A stretch of 12,633 nucleotides of DNA from Phycisphaera mikurensis NBRC 102666 (GCA_945870475.1 CAMBSR010000043.1:1-12633); one strand, 5' to 3'. Shown: positions 1 to 7,795, numbered from the stretch's first letter. Translations and numbers: made by a program. Notes: generated by a model from the sequence alone, not told the origin.

Positions 1-2
1 CA

Positions 3-173
3 CACGGTCGCGGTGGCGCGCACGCCAAGGCATCGGGCGGCAGCGTTTCCGCCGGCTCGACCGGCACGGCCAGCGCCACGGTCAAGAGCGCTGCGCCGGG
101 TGGAGCGGTCCCGCACCCGCGGTCGCACCAGCTGCCGTCGGCGCGCACGCCATCGCGGCGCGGACGGCGCTAA
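3..173 (+). CDS. C-terminal fragment of an unidentified protein
   Basis: The third forward frame is open from the window edge to a TAA at 171-173 and gives about 56 residues. The residues are low in complexity, rich in Gly, Ala, Ser and Pro, and end in a basic stretch (SRRGRR). Third codon positions are mostly G or C, clearly more so than in the other forward frame I compared, which is the main sign of coding. The stop lies just before the inverted repeat at 177-265 that separates it from convergent nuoG, as expected for a gene end. No family can be recognised from this tail. It could be the disordered C-terminus of an RNA- or DNA-binding protein, but that is a guess. It may also be non-coding, since the fragment is short and compositionally biased. 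Confidence 0.4.
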   Translation, partial: HGRGGAHAKASGGSVSAGSTGTASATVKSAAPGGAVPHPRSHQLPSARTPSRRGRR

Positions 174-265
174 AAACGTACCCGGTTACATTTGCACCAA
201 TTTCTTCCCGCGGCGGACGCTGTCCGCACCGCGACGAGAAATTGGTGCAAATGCAACCGGGTACG
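172..265. terminator. Long inverted repeat, probable terminator of nuoG
   Basis: Arms at 177-205 and 237-265 are 29 nt each and complementary at 28 positions; the one exception is the pair 189/253. The 31-nt loop holds a second small hairpin (213-218 with 222-227). Read leftward from nuoG, whose stop is 13 nt before the stem, the hairpin is followed at once by five T residues (176-172) and then A, the arrangement of an intrinsic terminator. In the rightward direction only a weak T run follows (268-270), yet the repeat also follows the stop of the rightward gene fragment, so it may serve both convergent genes. A 29-bp stem is much longer than usual, so another role (RNase III substrate, small mobile repeat) cannot be excluded. 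No target-site duplication is seen at the ends. Confidence 0.65.
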
Positions 266-277
266 GATTTCAGGCTC

Positions 278-1942
278 TCAGATCTCCGCGAACTGCATGT
301 CCGCCGCCTGCTCGAACGAGAGGTCGGGCACGTGCACGTCGCTGCCGAAGCGCTCGAGGCCGGCGACCTTCGCCATCTGGGCGCGGATCGACTCCGCGGT
401 GACGGCGCGCGCCGGGCGGCTCTCGAAGCCGGCCTGGAGGTCGGCGCCGATCTGGAACTCGCCCTTGACGAAGTCGGTGGTCTCGATCGCGCGCTCGAAC
501 GCCTGGAGGCGGTTCTTGACGTTCTCGAAGGTGCCGGCCTTCTCCGTCCACGTGGCGCCCGGGAGGACGCACTCGGCCATGTTGGCGAGCGGATTCTCGA
601 GGGTATCGATGAGTACCACGGCGGTGCCCATGGCAGCGTCGCGGAATTCGGGGGTGATCCAGTCGCTCGGGTAGTTGCCGGTGATCACCACCGCGCCGAA
701 CTGCTTGGAGCGCATGGCGGCCGCGAAGGCAGCGGCGTCATGCACCGTGCCGCCGCCGCGCTTGGCGCTGAGCGCCTCGAGCACGCGCCGCACGCCGCGC
801 GCGTTGGGGGCCTTCTCGGCGTACATGGTGAAGCCGCCCTTGAAGGTGCGGTCCTCGCCCGTGAAGGGCACCGGGCCGACGGCGAGCTCCGCCTTCGGAT
901 CGAGCGAGAGCGCCCACGAGGCGAGCGCGAACGCGTCCTCGCAGGTGAGCATCGGGCTGACCATGACGGCGGTCTTCTGCTTGGCGTTCACCGCGGCGGC
1001 CACGGTTCCCTCGGCCTTGGCGATGCCCGCCTTCCACGCCTGTGCGGCGTTGCCGGCTTCGAAGGCCGGGAGGCCCTTGACGCGCGGCATGCGGATGCGG
1101 TTCTCGGAATGCACGTGCTTCCACGAGTAGCGCACCTCGTCGGTGATCCACCACGTGTTGACGTCCATGTTGGTGCGCGGCTTGATGCGGTGCACACGGC
1201 CCTGGTTGTGCTCGACGAACAGGTTGTCGCCGCTGGCGGTGAGGCCGTCGATGGACGGGGTCTTGGTCAGGAACCACACGCGCTGCTGGAAGAGGAACTC
1301 CTTGTCGAGGAGCGCGCCCACCGGGCAGATGTCGGTGACGTTGCCGGCGAGCGGGTTGTCGAGCGGCTTCCCGGGGAAGACGTCGATCATCTCGCGGTCG
1401 CCGCGGCCGTCCACCATCAGCTCGTCGGTGCCGGTCACCTCGCGGGTGAAGCGCACGCAGCGCGTGCACATGATGCAGCGGTCGCTGTAGAGCAGGATGT
1501 TCGGGCCGATGTCCTTCTTCGGGTTCTTGACCTTCTCCTCGAGGAAGCGGCTCTGCCCGCGGCCGTACTCGTGGGAGTAGTCCTGCAGGTAGCACTCGCC
1601 CGCCTTGTCGCACACCGGGCAGTCGACCGGGTGATTGATCAGGAGGAACTCCATGACCGACTTCTGGTTGGCCATCGAGCGCGGGCTGTCGGTGGTGACC
1701 ACCATGCCGTCCGAGCAGTCGGTCTGGCAGGTGGGCTTCAGCTGGCCCATGGTCTCGAGCTTGCCGCTCTTGGGGTTCGGCATCGCCACCTCGGCAAGGC
1801 AGATCCGGCAGTTGGCCGGGATCGACATGGACGGGTGGTAGCAGTAGTGCGGGATCTCCACGTCGTGGCGGAGGGCGACCTGGAGGATCTTCTCGCCCTT
1901 GGAGAACTCGTACGCGGTGCCGTTGATCGTGATCTGGGGCAT
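278..1942 (-). CDS. nuoG: NADH-quinone oxidoreductase subunit G (NuoG), short form
   Basis: This is the iron-sulfur subunit of the peripheral arm of respiratory complex I, which passes electrons from NADH toward quinone. It has 554 aa. The N-terminal ferredoxin-like domain carries the 2Fe-2S ligands C34, C45, C48 and C72. Next comes the H104/C108/C111/C117 set for a 4Fe-4S cluster, then C156-x2-C159-x2-C162 with C206 (context DICPVG) for another 4Fe-4S. The following molybdopterin-oxidoreductase-like part is only about 340 aa. It lacks the extra CxxC-type N7 cluster found in E. coli NuoG, and the whole protein is much shorter than that 908-aa homologue. It starts with ATG and has no Shine-Dalgarno, but TACACT lies 10 nt upstream. 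Its neighbours are lipid-type genes and an unknown gene, not other nuo genes, so it is probably transcribed alone. The family assignment is firm. Confidence 0.95.
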   Translation of the reverse strand: MPQITINGTAYEFSKGEKILQVALRHDVEIPHYCYHPSMSIPANCRICLAEVAMPNPKSGKLETMGQLKPTCQTDCSDGMVVTTDSPRSMANQKSVMEFLLINHPVDCPVCDKAGECYLQDYSHEYGRGQSRFLEEKVKNPKKDIGPNILLYSDRCIMCTRCVRFTREVTGTDELMVDGRGDREMIDVFPGKPLDNPLAGNVTDICPVGALLDKEFLFQQRVWFLTKTPSIDGLTASGDNLFVEHNQGRVHRIKPRTNMDVNTWWITDEVRYSWKHVHSENRIRMPRVKGLPAFEAGNAAQAWKAGIAKAEGTVAAAVNAKQKTAVMVSPMLTCEDAFALASWALSLDPKAELAVGPVPFTGEDRTFKGGFTMYAEKAPNARGVRRVLEALSAKRGGGTVHDAAAFAAAMRSKQFGAVVITGNYPSDWITPEFRDAAMGTAVVLIDTLENPLANMAECVLPGATWTEKAGTFENVKNRLQAFERAIETTDFVKGEFQIGADLQAGFESRPARAVTAESIRAQMAKVAGLERFGSDVHVPDLSFEQAADMQFAEI

Positions 1943-1952
1943 GGGAGGGCGA

Positions 1953-1958
1953 AGTGTA
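1953..1958 (-). promoter_or_regulatory. Putative -10 box (TACACT) for nuoG
   Basis: On the minus strand TACACT ends 10 nt before the nuoG ATG. It matches the TANACT pattern seen before three other transcription units in this window. No good TTGACA-like -35 is visible 16-18 nt upstream, where the sequence is a run of C and G. If correct, nuoG mRNA would have a leader of only a few bases, which fits the absence of a Shine-Dalgarno. Confidence 0.45.
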
Positions 1959-2003
1959 GTGCCCTGCCCCCCCGCGGGGATGCGGCGGGAAGCCGCAAAT
2001 CGA

Positions 2004-2630
2004 TCACTGGCGCGGAAGCGTCTCGAAATCGAGGATCGCCTCGCCGTCGGCGAACTCCACGTCGGTGACCTTGATGAAGCGGCCGTCGCCGAGCTTTGCC
2101 TTCAGGGGAAGCGCCTTCCCGAGCTGCGGGACGAACCACGCGCCCACGCCCGCTGCGAAGGGAATCGGCAGGTTGCCGACGCTGGTGCCGGCCGCGCGGA
2201 GCGTGGCGGGGGCGCCGTCCTTGCCTTCGGCGCCCGGGTCGATGGCCCAGCGGGTGCTGACGACGAAGCCGTTCCAGTCTGCCGCCAGCTCGAAGCCGCC
2301 GGCGTCGATCTTGGCCTGCACGCCCGTGACGCCGTCCGGCCAGGGGAGGCTCTGGTCGTACTCAAGCCACTGCGGGAGCCGAGCGCCGAGCCAGGCGTTC
2401 ACGTCCGCCGCGCGCACCCGCACGCTCCAGGGCTGGATGCCCTCGCCGCGCACCTTGGTGGTCTCGCTGGCGATGCCCTGCTCGAGCGACCGCGCCGTGT
2501 CGAGGGCGCCGGCGGCGTCGCGCGCCGTCGGCGACCACCACGCGGGCGTCATGCGCGCGAGCGCCACCGCACCAGCCGCAAGCGCCACGAGCACGAGGAG
2601 CACCACGAAGAGCTTGCGGTGAAGCGGCAT
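2004..2630 (-). CDS. Membrane-anchored protein of unknown function
   Basis: The protein has 208 aa. It opens with a short basic stretch (MPLHRK) and one strongly hydrophobic helix (about residues 7-25), followed by a soluble, probably extracytoplasmic part with many Trp and aromatic residues. A segment near 74-92 (ADVNAWLGARLPQWL) and a C-terminal section with alternating charged and hydrophobic residues suggest an amphipathic, beta-rich fold. I do not recognise a named family. ATG at 2630 was chosen because it places the membrane helix directly after the start; an in-frame GTG at 2639 is an alternative. No Shine-Dalgarno is seen at either. It begins 32 nt after the stop of the ketosynthase gene on the same strand and is probably co-transcribed with the pair, which hints at envelope or lipid-related work without proving it. 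Confidence 0.75.
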   Translation of the reverse strand: MPLHRKLFVVLLVLVALAAGAVALARMTPAWWSPTARDAAGALDTARSLEQGIASETTKVRGEGIQPWSVRVRAADVNAWLGARLPQWLEYDQSLPWPDGVTGVQAKIDAGGFELAADWNGFVVSTRWAIDPGAEGKDGAPATLRAAGTSVGNLPIPFAAGVGAWFVPQLGKALPLKAKLGDGRFIKVTDVEFADGEAILDFETLPRQ

Positions 2631-2662
2631 GCGGCGCACGCCGGCTGCGGGCACGCCCGCGC

Positions 2663-4000
2663 TCACGCCTGGTACCGCCGCACGACCAGCGAGTCGTTCT
2701 GGCCGCCGAAGCCGAAGTTGTTCGAGATGCAGACGTCGACCGGCACCTTGCGCGCCTCGTTCGGCACGTAGTCGAGGTCGAGCTCCGGGTCCGGCGTCTT
2801 GAGGTTGCGCGTGGGCGGCACGATGCCGTCGCGGATGGCCAGGACGCAGGTGATGAACTCCACGCTGCCGGCGGCGGCGATCAGGTGGCCCATCATGCTC
2901 TTGATCGAGCTCATGGGGATGTCCTTCGCCGAGTCGCCGAACAGGCGCTTGATGGCCTTGGTCTCGATGGAGTCGTTCTCCTTCGTGCCGGTGCCGTGCG
3001 CGCTGATGTAGTGGATGGGCGGGCGGCCGTCCGCGCCGCGCGCGTTGGGATCGATGCCCGCCTGCCGGAGCGCCTCGCCCATGGCGACGGCCGCGCCGCG
3101 GCCATCGGGCTGGATGTCGGTGATGCGGTAGGCGTCGCAGCTCGAGCCATAGCCGGTGACCTCGGCGAGCGGCGTGGCACCGCGCGCGAGCGCGTGCTCG
3201 AGCGTCTCGATGATCACCATGCCGCTGCCCTCGCCCATGACGAAGCCGCCGCGGTCGAGGCTGAACGGACGGCTGGCCTCGGTGGGATCGCCCTTGCGCT
3301 CGCTCAGCGCGGTGAGGCGGTTGAAGCCCGTCACGCCGAAGAGGTGGATCATGGTGTGCGTGCCGCCCGCGATCATCACGTCGGCGTCGCCGCGGCGGAT
3401 GATGCTGAAGGCCTCGCCGATGGCCTGCGTGCTGGCGGCGCATGCGGTCAGGCAGTTGTATGCCGGGCCGCGTGCGTTGAACTCGCGCGCAAGATGCGCG
3501 AGCGGCATGTTCGGCTCCTGCTCGATCTCGCGCGCCGCGGTCATGCGGCTGAGCGCGGTCTTCGCCCACTTCACGCCGTCGACGGCGTTGGTGGCCGGGT
3601 CCCATGCATCCAGGTTGGAGCCGATGTAGTTGTCGACATCCAGCACGCCCTCGCCGGCGCCCAGGTAGAGGCCGACGCGACGCGGGTCACGCGGCGGGGC
3701 CGCGTCGAAACCGGCCTGCTTCCAGGCCTGGCTGGCCGCGCCGAGCGCGAACTGGCTGTTGAGCCCCGCGGTGGCGTGGACCTTCGGGTCCTTCACGAAG
3801 CGCGTGACGTCGTAGTCGCGCACCTCGGCGGCGAAGGTGGTGGGGAACGTGCGCGCGTCGAAGCGCGTGGTCGGCGCCATGCCGCTCTCGGCGTTCAGGA
3901 GGCGCTTCCACACGGTCTCGATGTCGTGGCCGAGTGGCGTGACCCAGCCGATGCCGGTCACGACGATGCGGGGTGAGCCGTCAGGCGTGCGAGCGCTCAT
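2663..4000 (-). CDS. fabF: Beta-ketoacyl-ACP synthase, FabF type (active partner)
   Basis: This thiolase-fold condensing enzyme joins malonyl-ACP to an acyl chain in fatty-acid or polyketide synthesis. The protein has 445 aa, the usual size for FabF. All expected catalytic residues are present: nucleophile C187 in TACAAS, H335 in AHGTGT, and K367 and H372 in SIKSMMGH. The glycine-rich C-terminal motif NNFGFGGQN is at about 427-435. ATG at 4000 was chosen because it overlaps the stop of the upstream gene by 4 nt (ATGA), a sign of translational coupling, and because the protein then opens directly into the family N-terminus (RIVVTGIGWVTPLG). An in-frame GTG at 4093 would add 31 Arg/Pro-rich residues translated inside the neighbour and is rejected. 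It is cotranscribed with the inactive homologue at 3997-5328. No ACP, malonyl transferase or reductase gene is nearby, so the substrate is unknown. Confidence 0.92.
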   Translation of the reverse strand: MSARTPDGSPRIVVTGIGWVTPLGHDIETVWKRLLNAESGMAPTTRFDARTFPTTFAAEVRDYDVTRFVKDPKVHATAGLNSQFALGAASQAWKQAGFDAAPPRDPRRVGLYLGAGEGVLDVDNYIGSNLDAWDPATNAVDGVKWAKTALSRMTAAREIEQEPNMPLAHLAREFNARGPAYNCLTACAASTQAIGEAFSIIRRGDADVMIAGGTHTMIHLFGVTGFNRLTALSERKGDPTEASRPFSLDRGGFVMGEGSGMVIIETLEHALARGATPLAEVTGYGSSCDAYRITDIQPDGRGAAVAMGEALRQAGIDPNARGADGRPPIHYISAHGTGTKENDSIETKAIKRLFGDSAKDIPMSSIKSMMGHLIAAAGSVEFITCVLAIRDGIVPPTRNLKTPDPELDLDYVPNEARKVPVDVCISNNFGFGGQNDSLVVRRYQA

Positions 4001-5328
4001 GCGATGCTCCGGATGATGGCGGCCGCGTTCTGGCCGCCGAGGCTCGGGGTGAAGACGAGGACCGTGCCGACCTTCGCGGCGCGCGATGCGCACGCATCCG
4101 CGTCGAGGCCGGCGGCGCCCTTCGTGTTGAGGCGCGCGGGGAGACGCTGCTCCGCCACGCAGCGCGCGGCGACCGCGGCGGCGATGGCGCCGTTGCCGGC
4201 ACCGCAGTTGCCGATGCTCGGCGTGAGCGTGACGAGCGGGATGCTCGCCGCGCGCGCGCCGAAGACGTGCTGGATGGCCGCGCGCTCCGCGGCGTCGACC
4301 GCGGGCACGCCCGTGCCGAACGGGATGATCACGTCGACCGCGTCGGGACCGATGTCCGCGTCCGCGAGCGCCGCCTCCACCGCGTCGATGATGCCCTGCC
4401 CGTCAGCCGCGGGATCGACACCGAGCGTGTCCGGGCAGAAGCTCTGGCTTGCGCCGAAACCGGCAAGTTCCGCGATGGCCGTGGCGCCGCGGGCCTTGGC
4501 GGTGTCCATGGCCTCGAGCACCAGGAGGCCGCCGCCCTCGCCGGGCACGCAGCCCTTGGCATCGGGCGCGAACGGGCGCACCACGCTGCCGGGCTCCTCG
4601 CCCGGCGCGGAGGTGACGAGTCGCTTGGCGTAATGCTGGCGCATCATGCCCATCAGGTTGGTCTTGCTCTCGGCGCCGCCCGAGATGCACGCATCCGCGT
4701 CGCCGCGGCCGATCACGCGCATCGACTCGCCGATCGAGAGCAGGCTGCTCGCCTCGGCACAGGTGATGGTGTTGGAAGGGCCCTGGCAGTCGTGGATGAT
4801 GGTGACGTGGCACGCCAGCATGTTGGGTAGGTACTTGAGCATCCAGAGCGGCGTGAGGTTCTTCATGCCCTCGCCGCCCCACACCGAGATGTCGAACTTC
4901 CCGTCCGCACCGCGCGCGGTGGCGAGCGCCGCGGTGAGCTCGTTCTCCTCGGCGGCGATCAGGCCCGCGCCGATGTGGCAGCCGAAGCGGCCCGGCGGGA
5001 TGGTGACCGTGCCCGACTCGTGCGCCTTGGTCTGGACCTTGGCCTCGTCGATCGCCTGCATGGCGGCGCCGACGGCAAGTTCCGTGTCGCGCGCCATGAC
5101 CTTGGTGGCCTTGCGGTAGGACTTCGGCACCACCGCCTTGACGTCGAACAGCTCGTCGGGGATCTGTGCGACCAGGTTCGTGGGGAACCCGCTGAAATCG
5201 AAGGTTCGGCAGGGGCCGACCGCGCTCTTGCCCTCGCAGAGCGCGCTCCAGAGCGCACCGGTGCCGAGGCCGAAGGGGGTGACCGTGCCGGTACCGGTGA
5301 TGACGACTCTTCGTGTCTGCCGTGGCAT
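3997..5328 (-). CDS. Catalytically degenerate ketosynthase, chain-length-factor-like
   Basis: The protein has 443 aa with the full FabF fold. It has the family N-terminus (VVITGTGTVTPFG), the strand and helix around RGDADACISGGAE (208-220), and the C-terminal SLGGQN. The catalytic positions are changed. In GPSNTITCAEASS the nucleophile position is E192, with a Cys two residues earlier. HGTGT has become FGTGV (F337), and the GH...GAAG motif reads GNCGAGNG (N374), with Pro370 at about the usual Lys position. It therefore cannot use the normal condensing chemistry. In type II polyketide systems such proteins (KS-beta, chain-length factor) form heterodimers with an active KS, here probably the gene coupled to it by ATGA. 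ATG at 5328 was chosen over GTG at 5337 because the putative -10 box TAGACT (5338-5343) abuts the GTG but lies 9 nt before the ATG. No Shine-Dalgarno is seen. Confidence 0.88.
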   Translation of the reverse strand: MPRQTRRVVITGTGTVTPFGLGTGALWSALCEGKSAVGPCRTFDFSGFPTNLVAQIPDELFDVKAVVPKSYRKATKVMARDTELAVGAAMQAIDEAKVQTKAHESGTVTIPPGRFGCHIGAGLIAAEENELTAALATARGADGKFDISVWGGEGMKNLTPLWMLKYLPNMLACHVTIIHDCQGPSNTITCAEASSLLSIGESMRVIGRGDADACISGGAESKTNLMGMMRQHYAKRLVTSAPGEEPGSVVRPFAPDAKGCVPGEGGGLLVLEAMDTAKARGATAIAELAGFGASQSFCPDTLGVDPAADGQGIIDAVEAALADADIGPDAVDVIIPFGTGVPAVDAAERAAIQHVFGARAASIPLVTLTPSIGNCGAGNGAIAAAVAARCVAEQRLPARLNTKGAAGLDADACASRAAKVGTVLVFTPSLGGQNAAAIIRSIA

Positions 5329-5337
5329 GGACGGCAC

Positions 5338-5343
5338 AGTCTA
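5338..5343 (-). promoter_or_regulatory. Putative -10 box (TAGACT) for the ketosynthase operon
   Basis: On the minus strand TAGACT ends 9 nt before the ATG at 5328. The identical hexamer precedes tRNA-Leu and the DoxX gene. Its expected -35 region would fall inside the hairpin at 5352-5383, and no clear -35 is visible. The call rests on recurrence and position. Confidence 0.5.
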
Positions 5344-5351
5344 CGGAAATG

Positions 5352-5383
5352 CCGAATGCGCCGCGCGGACGCGGCGCATTCGG
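5352..5383 (-). terminator. Perfect 14-bp hairpin after the PEP-CTERM-like gene
   Basis: Arms 5352-5365 and 5370-5383 pair perfectly over 14 bp around the four-base loop CGGA (TCCG when read leftward). It begins 33 nt after the stop of the PEP-CTERM-like gene and ends 8 nt before the putative -10 box of the ketosynthase operon. Read leftward, only a short T run (CATTTCC) follows, so it is a weak candidate by the T-tract rule but strong by stem. It probably insulates the ketosynthase promoter from read-through; a regulatory role is possible. Confidence 0.6.
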
Positions 5384-5416
5384 ATGATTCCTGAGTTCCG
5401 TGCCCCGTGCCCGACT

Positions 5417-6118
5417 TCAGCGGCGACGGCGCGCCGAACCGATGACGCCCGCTGCACCGACGAGCGCGATGGCTCCCGGGCCGGGCACGACGGTCGCGAA
5501 GATCGACTCGCCGCCGATGGTGCCGGAAGCGACGCTGAACTGCCAGGACTTCCCGTCGGCGAGGGTCGGCGCGGAGAAGTGGGACGAGAGGGGGCCCAAC
5601 GAGCTGACCGTGCCGCTCGTGGCCACGAGTTCGAACTGGTCGCCGACCGCGGGGACGAACCCGCTGAAGAGCGTGAGGGTCGCCAGACCCTCGAGCCGGA
5701 AGTTGCCGAAGACGAAGATGGTGTCGTAGTCCACGCGCCCGGTCGTGAGGGCACGCGAGTTGTCGGTACCGGCAATCTCGAACTCGAGGTTCGCGTACCT
5801 GCCGACACGCATGTTGCCGCCGACCTCGATGACGCCGGGAGAGTTGCCCCAGACCAGGGAAACGCCGTCCGCCGCCTGCGAGAGATCGAACGAGTCGTAA
5901 CTGAATCTTGCACCGTCGACGGTGCGGGCCTTCGCTTGGATGGTGTCCCCGGCGGAGGCAAACTGCACCGCCTCAGAGACCTGACCGAACTGGAAGCCTG
6001 CAGCAGTGCCGCCGGGGCCCACGGTGACGACGGCAGCGGAGGCCGAAGGGAGGACAGAGGCAGCCAGGATGAGGCTGGCGATCGATGAGAAGCACGGAAG
6101 GCGGATCGGACGAGTCAA
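5417..6118 (-). CDS. Secreted PEP-CTERM-like sorted surface protein
   Basis: The protein has 233 aa and carries an N-terminal signal peptide (basic start, hydrophobic core about 12-22, cleavage near SASA-A at 28/29). The mature part is rich in Gly, Ser, Thr, Val and Phe, with repeated strand-like segments typical of extracellular beta-solenoid or sandwich passengers (FSGFVPAVGDQFELV at 151-165). The tail has VPGPG at 211-215, a short hydrophobic helix and terminal RRRR, the three-part layout of PEP-CTERM sorting signals with the VPxPG variant. Such proteins are exported, held at the membrane and processed by an exosortase; none is present here. The start is TTG at 6118, chosen because AAGGAG lies 10 nt upstream and the signal peptide begins there. 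It stands apart from its neighbours, with hairpins on both sides. Its specific function is unknown. Confidence 0.85.
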   Translation of the reverse strand: MTRPIRLPCFSSIASLILAASVLPSASAAVVTVGPGGTAAGFQFGQVSEAVQFASAGDTIQAKARTVDGARFSYDSFDLSQAADGVSLVWGNSPGVIEVGGNMRVGRYANLEFEIAGTDNSRALTTGRVDYDTIFVFGNFRLEGLATLTLFSGFVPAVGDQFELVATSGTVSSLGPLSSHFSAPTLADGKSWQFSVASGTIGGESIFATVVPGPGAIALVGAAGVIGSARRRR

Positions 6119-6128
6119 TTGGAAGTAT

Positions 6129-6133
6129 CTCCT
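6129..6133 (-). promoter_or_regulatory. Shine-Dalgarno AGGAG deciding a TTG start
   Basis: AGGAG on the minus strand (within AAGGAGA) sits 10 nt before the TTG at 6116-6118. It is the clearest ribosome binding site in the window, and it fixes the non-ATG start of the PEP-CTERM-like gene, which otherwise has no ATG near its signal peptide. Confidence 0.75.
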
Positions 6134-6181
6134 TGCAACCCGTCAAACGAATTTCCGGCGACCCACCCATCACGCAATAAC

Positions 6182-6205
6182 GAAAGAAGCCGAAATGGCT
6201 CTTTC
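6182..6205 (-). terminator. Weak hairpin after the DAHP synthase gene
   Basis: Arms 6182-6191 and 6197-6205 pair with one bulged base around a 5-nt loop (GAAAG/CTTTC plus AGCC/GGCT). It follows the DAHP synthase stop by about 20 nt. Read leftward, the sequence after it (GTTATTG) is only moderately T-rich. It is a plausible transcription end point, given that the next gene has its own Shine-Dalgarno and leader, but it is not a strong one. Confidence 0.35.
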
Positions 6206-6225
6206 CCACATTGTTTCGGAGCTCG

Positions 6226-7617
<1,392 letters not shown>

Positions 7618-7633
7618 CGTGGGGAGGTCGGAG

Positions 7634-7660
7634 GGAATGCGGGCGTTCGGAATGCGGGCG
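7634..7660. repeat. 12-bp direct repeat copying the tRNA-Leu 3' end
   Basis: GGAATGCGGGCG occurs at 7634-7645 and again at 7649-7660. The second copy holds the 3' acceptor strand and discriminator base of tRNA-Leu, plus three bases beyond it. The first copy lies just downstream in the spacer before the DAHP synthase start. Together they form a 15-bp tandem step. Replication slippage or an old integration scar could explain it; no integrase gene is present. Confidence 0.6.
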
Positions 7661-7736
7661 ACAGGACTTGAACCTGCACGGGAGTTACCCCATCAGAACC
7701 TAAATCTGATGCGTCTGCCAATTTCGCCACGCCCGC
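7653..7736 (-). tRNA. tRNA-Leu (anticodon UAG)
   Basis: The 84-nt sequence folds as a leucine tRNA. The acceptor stem is GCGGGCG with CGCCCGC and discriminator A. The D arm contains AAATTGGCAGA. The anticodon stem TCAGA/TCTGA closes the 7-nt loop TTTAGGT, giving anticodon TAG at 7702-7700 and reading CUA and other CUN codons. A long class II variable arm (GGGGTAACTCCC) and the T arm GCAGG-TTCAAGT-CCTGT follow. The 3' CCA is not encoded; TTC follows the discriminator, so CCA must be added by the nucleotidyltransferase. A TAGACT box lies 13 nt upstream. Confidence 0.97.
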
Positions 7737-7749
7737 GAGGCGCTCCGGA

Positions 7750-7755
7750 AGTCTA
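7750..7755 (-). promoter_or_regulatory. Putative -10 box (TAGACT) for tRNA-Leu
   Basis: TAGACT on the minus strand ends 13 nt before the mature tRNA 5' end. Transcription would then begin about 6 nt upstream of the tRNA, leaving a short leader for RNase P. The same hexamer precedes other units here. The expected -35 position (about 7773-7778) coincides with that of the divergent DoxX promoter. Confidence 0.55.
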
Positions 7756-7795
7756 CGCCCGCCCGGGTGCGGCACACGCCCGACCCGCATCGCCC

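Noticed and set aside
1981..1997. Small hairpin (TGCGGC/GCCGCA) after the anchored-protein stop
   Set aside because: The stem is only 6 bp with a 5-nt loop and no T run on either side, so it is too weak to call a terminator.
242..2068. Long forward frame of 608 codons opposite nuoG
   Set aside because: It is the antisense of a well-supported nuoG; the translation is a biased mix of Ala, Arg, Val, His and Glu with no family motif, typical of GC-rich shadow frames.
2885..3976. Long forward frame opposite the active ketosynthase
   Set aside because: It is antisense to a gene with intact catalytic motifs, and its composition (repeats of Ala, Val, Asp, His, Glu, Arg) has no recognisable fold.
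4001..4093. N-terminal extension of the active ketosynthase from GTG at 4093
   Set aside because: It would add 31 Arg/Pro/His-rich residues encoded inside the upstream gene; the ATG at 4000 gives the family N-terminus and an ATGA coupling.
2663..5328. Recent tandem duplication or assembly artefact of one ketosynthase gene
   Set aside because: The two proteins are clearly divergent throughout and have different catalytic residues, so the pairing is old and real.
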